A DNA stretch of 23,978 nt from Amoebophrya sp. AT5.2 (taxonomy: Eukaryota > Sar > Dinophyceae > Syndiniales > Amoebophryaceae), in the NCBI GenBank assembly GCA_005223375.1, contig RXOD01004331.1:1-23978 (forward strand), written 5' to 3'. The position numbers and the translations under genes are program-made. A model generated the notes under the pieces. The model was not told the origin of the DNA. It did no database searches and saw only the letters and a list, made by a program, of their open reading frames with translations. Positions 19,601 through 23,978 of this stretch are shown here, one piece after another; positions within the stretch are counted from its first letter, which is position 1; each line of letters begins with the position of its first letter.

Positions 19601-21655
19601 CTGGTTCAATTCGTCCGCGGTAGGAGCACTGTCCTCACTAGTTTGCTTGTTGTCGACGATTGCGGTGAGCCGTTGAAACCACACGTTGCGGCCAAGTGCG
19701 GCAGACTCCTCTGCGTTTAGCAGCTGTAAGGACGGCGCGGACCAGTAGGCGCCGTGGTCGGGCGGTAGGTCCGCCAGCTCGTCGAGGGTAGACGTGCGCA
19801 TTAGGGCGCTGTTCGGGAGGAGAATTGCCATGAACTTCAGGACGGTGAGAAGGGTCTCCCAGTTGTGTGAGCTGTGGATGGCTATCCCGGTGTTCATGGT
19901 GCGGGCTTTGTTGTATTTGGATGATTCCGACGACGGGGGCTTGTATGGCGGCGAGTAGCTCTGCTTCAGACTCGCGAATGTGTTGCCGGGAACCGTAGTA
20001 GCGACGCCTGTTGGTGGTTTGTAGAAAGGCCCGCCCGTCCGCAACCCAGCCTGCCGCTTGCGCCCGAAGTTGGATCCCGGACGAGTGGAGAAACTGACAG
20101 GTTCTTGGCTTTCCGGGTAGAACACGAAGGGAAGGACAGAATCCTGTTGCTCGTCCGGCGCCACGACTCGCGCTTCAACACGATCATGATCAGTACGACA
20201 ACCCTTCTCACTACTTCCTGGTTGTGGTGGTGGGGGTGGGGGTGGGGGTGGTGAGCCGTCGCGCTCGGACGCCGAACTGGACCAACAGCTGCTGCTCCTA
20301 CTCCAAGAACCACTGCTACTGCTACTGCCGCTACCACTGTCGTCCCCGTCGCTGCTGCTACTACCACTGCTGCCACTCTCCCTTACCCTGCTGCTGCAGC
20401 TGCTGCTGCTGCTACTACTGCTGGGGCTGTCCCCTTCGTAGGGGTAGAACGCGGTTGCAGACGAGCCAATTCCACTGCCTGACACAATTTTTTGTTGTGA
20501 TGACGAAACTCCCCTGTCCTGCTCCCCTTCCCAGAACACGCGCTCCGCTGCCAAATACAAGCAGTGGTCCAGGTCGAACTGTTTCGCAATCTCTTTATCC
20601 AGAATCCCATTGTCGATGTCTTCCTCGTTCGCGAGCTCACGCTCCGCGGACTCAGCCAGCTGCATCATTTTGATGAGCACGCGCACCTTCCGCCAGCGCA
20701 CCACTATCTTCAGCAGTTTGCCGCTCCGCACCATGACGGCCAGGTACGCGACGTAGGCATCAATCGCGGCTTGGTCGATTTTAGAGGAAGCGGCACGTTG
20801 CACAAAGTGCATCGTTTCCTCCACTAGCTGCATCTCGCGGGAAATATAGACGTGGCTCCCGAAAATGTCGCTGCCCTTGCTGGGGGCGGGACCGGTAGCG
20901 CTCGTTCCGTCTTTTTTCGTACGAGCGGCAAGTGTTGAGCCACTTCCTGGCGATCTTTGCGCCGCACTGTCGCGGATGCTCGATGGCTGCATCGCCGACA
21001 ACACCGGCATTTCGCGAGGCTGGTTCGCTGGTGGTGGTGCTCCTGCTGGTGCTGCCTGCACGACCCTCTTGGGCACAAGTTTTCCGAACTGGTCCCGTCT
21101 CTGCGAATTGTCTACAGAACGGTAGTCGGCCTCATCCGGGGGTTTATCATCGGAAAAGAGCAAGGCTTTTTCGCGGACATTCAAGAAGGCGTTGCCGCCG
21201 GCCTTCAGCATGCTGCCGGTACCAGCGCCGCTCGCTGGAGTACTGCGCGCGCCTCCTGCGGCGCCACGCGGCCCACTTGCGCTACCACTGGGAGCCAGCG
21301 GCCCGGCTCCGGCGTCGCCCAATAAGCTGAAACCTGTGGCCTTTTTGGTTCCAAACGCGGTCCCCAGGCGCCCAGCGCTAGCACCAGTAGAGCCAGATGA
21401 CGGAGTTTGCCCCGCGGCGAAAGAATTCACGCCGCTTCCAGCCGCACTGCTCCCCGGGCTGCCACTTGCACCAAATTGCCCACTCACAATCGGCGAGCCC
21501 GATCCCTGGCTGCTGCCCAAAACAGAACCGAAAGCACCGCTCTGTGGCGCATACTTGGCGGCGCTGCTGCCGAGATTACTGCCTGGAGTCTTTTTGAAAG
21601 CAGTTCCAGCGCGGCCACCTGGCGTCGAGGGTTCACTTCCACCGAACGTCATCAT
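16618..21655 (-). CDS. Large FG-rich low-complexity protein with three C-terminal Phe/Gly/Trp motifs, five exons
   Basis: Exons are 21655-19016, 18865-17977, 17802-17618, 17455-17302 and 17021-16618; all joins keep phase, giving about 1423 aa ending GKGKKM. An in-frame TGA upstream supports the ATG. The first ~250 residues are Gly/Ser/Ala/Pro-rich with scattered FG pairs (TFGGS, AFGSVLG, QFGAS, AFGTKK), as in FG nucleoporins. A helical block spans ~268-375 (VVRWRKVRVLIKMMQLAE), a Ser-rich and poly-Pro linker ~405-477, and a second helical block ~583-835. After exon 1 come three related motifs in charged linkers: FFGWVGNLF (~1041), FWGNLFGG (~1083) and FFGTIANWFGGG (~1136). Exons 3-5 include an acidic, Trp-rich piece (DAEYWWEGPMEDEEDPWEYM) and a Lys/Gly tail. 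A nucleoporin is one reading, but no folded Nup domain is recognised. The exon 1/2 join (AGT|GTATTT to CTGCAG|ATT) could be wrong; if so, there would be two genes, with the second starting at ATG 18841 and about 535 aa long. Confidence 0.65.
18388..18410. repeat. TTC trinucleotide tract encoding poly-Glu
   Basis: Tandem TTC units on the plus strand lie inside exon 2 of the FG-rich gene. On the coding strand they read GAA/GAG and give a run of six Glu just before the first FFGW motif. Confidence 0.85.
20223..20252. repeat. G/T tract encoding poly-Pro
   Basis: Repeats of GGT and GGGGGT on the plus strand encode about ten Pro in a row in exon 1 of the FG-rich gene, next to a Ser-rich stretch (20285-20425) with CTG/CTA-type repeats. 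Confidence 0.8.
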
Positions 21656-22575
21656 AATCGCGTCTGTCCTCGTCACTATTCGTCAAATATGATGGCATTC
21701 GCATTGAACGAACGTGGCTATGGTTCTGTGTGTTGCAAGTACTACTTCCAAAAATGCAAAAAAAAAATCGCTATGCTGCATAGCGCTACTGCTGTGCAAT
21801 TGCACTGACAGTATTTGTGCTTTAACGTTCAGGTACAGCAGGCTTACGCAGCTATCTACTTATGTATTATTTTTTTAAGGATGCGTCCAACATTTACATT
21901 TTCAATCCACAGAGATCGCGTCACACGCTAACACGCTGTCGACGAAGAAGTCAAAAGTAGGACGCCGACCTCTCGATGCGAGCACGATAGCCGATGCCGA
22001 ACCAATACAGATATTTGTAAATCTCAATCACGAAGAAATCACGGGCCACGCACGATATCGACTTCTGATGCTCAGCAAATAATCACGACGGCTAGAAGGC
22101 CAACAAGTTCACGGAAGCAGACATGCACGAGTCGCAGGCTCGAGCGCGCCATGCAACACGCACAAGCTCGACTGCTTCTTCAGTAGTCCGAACCCCGACC
22201 GAACGGCTGCTGCTACGAGACGCTTCAGTTGAAAGTGCCACAGTGCGTGCGCCACAAAAGGGCATGGAAACAGTTCGTTGGTTTCTTTGGGGCAACAGCG
22301 GCCCACAAAAAGCCGCGCGACGTCCAACCCGCCGCACTGTTCTTTGAGTTCTTTGTTGTCGCTTGTTCGTCTTCCTGTGTGGTTGCGCTATTATTTTCAT
22401 CTGTGGTCGCGTTCGTCCGCTTAGAATAGTCTTTGCATCAATCAATACCATGTTGGCCATGGCCATGGGTCGGTAGTTGTAGAAGATTCAAGTACCTCAA
22501 AAAGTGCTCTATTTGTCCAGTTTCAGTTTGTCTCGATGTTTGACTCAAGCTGTAGTTGTTTTTGTTAGCTTCGAG
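21656..22575. other. Intergenic stretch, no gene seen
   Basis: About 0.9 kb lies between the CstF-50 stop and the FG-rich gene start. Open frames are short and without domains; the longest minus-strand one (22466-22092) has no recognisable motif. There is no RNA gene or clear repeat. It should hold the 3' UTR of CstF-50 and the promoter of the FG-rich gene. Confidence 0.5.
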
Positions 22576-23888
22576 CTAGTAGTCAACCACAGGGGGCAGA
22601 ACTGGTGCTGGCTCGTTCTGTGGCGATCCCGAGACAGATTTGCTCTTGTCACCACCGTTGCTCGCCGTTCCGCCGGGCTCCGGCCACTGGATCCCTTCCG
22701 GTATGGTAGGCGCATCGCCTTTTCCAGTCGTCGACGGCCAGCCACCAACGGAGCCGTCGATGCCACCGTCGGCGGCCCAGCCAACGGGAATTCCACCTCC
22801 GCCGCCCTTATTTCTCCTCATCTCACGGTAGCTTACCCATTCCTCCGGTCGATTCAGGATTTCGCAATAACGAACCTTGTGGTCATCAGAACCAGTTAGA
22901 AACTTCGTATCGTTCGGGTGACTCGCGAGACAGTAGACCGGGGTGCTGTGCTGGTTGTAGCTGTGGTGGTAGCCTCCGCGAGCGACCGCTGCAGTGTGGA
23001 TGTGGAAACAAATGAATCCGTGGTCAGTGAAGCTTAAAGTGGTAATAATGAAGTAATCCTAACAAACTCATCGGTGTGCAGAAAGCAATGCAATCGCAGC
23101 CCGAGAATCAGGTCAGGAGCGCCAGCGCGACTAGAAGAAGATCTAGGAGGTGCTACAAGATTAGTCGCTCTTGCAGAAATGCAGCTAGTGTGGTAGTGGT
23201 ATGAATGTACCTCCCTGCAGATATTCACCGGTCTGCGCGTCAAGGATGCAGAGATCGTTTCCTCCAGACGCTACGGCCACAAATCGCTCCTGTCCCACAA
23301 ACGCTGCGCGCGCATACTCGAGGTTCCGCGCCGAACAGACGTTCATGTTGAATACGGGCTCTTCTGAACCTTTTCTTATGTCCCATAACTTCGCTTTTCC
23401 GTCGCATCCTGCGGTCAGGATGTACCTGTCCAACATTTTGAGATTGAGGTCGAGGTGGCCTGAACCTAATTATAAATCAACTTTCGGACTCTGCTGGTTC
23501 AGCTTCAGCAACATCAAAAAAGTCTTTTGCTAGGCGCAAGCCTGAGCGAAAGCGAAGGACGAGAAACAAGAAGAAGATGCCGCAAAGATAAACGGTTCTT
23601 CGCACCGTACGGAGGCAGTTGCAACATGTTGACGAAGGATGAGTACAAGGTCGACGTCGAGACTCCCAACCCTTACCCTACAGCAAAGTCTTAGTGCTTG
23701 AAACTGTACCTCAGATTTCGGCTCCACTTGACGCTGCAGACCGTGGTGCCCTGGTGCGCCTTTGTAAACGTATTCACAACCCTGTTGTTTACAACGTCCC
23801 ATAGCTTTATCTCGCCGTCTGTCGATGCGCTCGCCATTATCCGTCCGTCGCTTGTCACATTCAGGTCCGTTATCGTTCCGGTGTGGAA
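22576..23888 (-). CDS. CSTF1: Cleavage stimulation factor 50 kDa subunit (CstF-50), WD40 protein, 5' end missing
   Basis: Three exons are visible: 23888-23710, 23425-23211 and 22988-22576, coding for about 268 aa to the TAG. Exon joins keep phase. The first two exons carry WD repeats ending GEIKLWD and GKAKLWD. Between them lies FTKAHQGTTVCSVKWSRNLR, which parallels the FEKAHDGAEVCS segment of human CstF-50 (from memory). The last exon has VYCLASHPNDTKFLTGSDDH, matching the family's final repeat. CstF-50 is part of the nuclear CstF complex, which binds the downstream element during mRNA 3'-end cleavage and polyadenylation. Past the last repeat there is an extra ~80-residue tail rich in Gly and Pro that animal members lack. 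A GTAAGC inside the last exon (EEW|VSYRE) could be an alternative donor. An in-frame acceptor option 15 nt further on (GCGGAG) exists for exon 3. The N-terminal dimerisation region and first WD repeats would be off the right edge. Confidence 0.85.
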
Positions 23889-23978
23889 CTGGTGAGTAAG
23901 TTGTCGAGCATTAACATGATTTTTATTGAATTGATAGAAGAGAGAGAGAGAGAGGTTCCACAAACTACGAGAACCGTA
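23889..23978 (-). other. Probable tail of a CstF-50 intron
   Basis: The last 90 bases stay open in the CstF-50 frame, but on the minus strand they are a CT run followed by A+T-rich sequence and a good acceptor (CTTACTCACCAG). Intron tail is the better reading; a matching donor is not inside the window. Confidence 0.5.
23938..23954. repeat. GA dinucleotide microsatellite
   Basis: About eight GA units lie near the right edge, within the probable CstF-50 intron tail. On the transcribed strand it forms a CT tract. Confidence 0.85.

Overview
This window looks like compact nuclear DNA from a eukaryotic microbe, most likely an alveolate protist. The genes are split by short GT-AG introns. The recognisable products are eukaryote-only: CstF-50, an EH-domain endocytic scaffold, and a CEP164-type WW module with B-boxes. 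Linkers are rich in Ala, Ser, Gly and Pro. A dinoflagellate-lineage source (for example a compact syndinian genome) would fit the one-strand gene order and a possible relict spliced leader at 14981-15001. That placement is inference, and chromerids or other compact protists are not excluded.

All six convincing genes lie on the minus strand, so the reading order runs from right to left. (i) 23888-22576: 3' two-thirds of a cleavage stimulation factor 50 kDa (CstF-50) WD40 protein; its 5' end is off the right edge. (ii) 21655-16618: a five-exon gene for a protein of about 1423 aa, with an FG-rich N-terminus, helical regions, and three C-terminal Phe/Gly/Trp motifs. (iii) 14893-12290: a six-exon gene for a protein of about 508 aa, with a CEP164-like WW module, three B-box zinc fingers and a second WW-like segment. 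(iv) 10919-6644: a seven-exon gene for a protein of about 1125 aa, an Eps15/Pan1-like scaffold with three EH domains and two coiled coils. (v) 5600-4269: a small two-exon gene for a Cys-pair protein with one membrane span (tentative model). (vi) 3061-1: an intron-free, ankyrin-like open frame of more than 1020 codons that runs off the left edge.

Exon joins were worked out by hand from reading phase, domain continuity and GT/AG signals. The 18 inferred introns are 29 to 867 nt long. Fifteen start with GTAC or GTAT, and only one has a G at position +5, an unusual donor consensus. Some boundaries carry the same AGGTAC word on both sides.

The genes do not form an evident pathway. They touch mRNA 3' processing, possible nuclear-pore or scaffold function, cilium or centrosome function, and endocytosis. 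Gaps of roughly 0.9 to 1.7 kb separate them. They hold simple repeats and short direct repeats but no tRNA, rRNA, CRISPR array or recognisable transposon that I can see.
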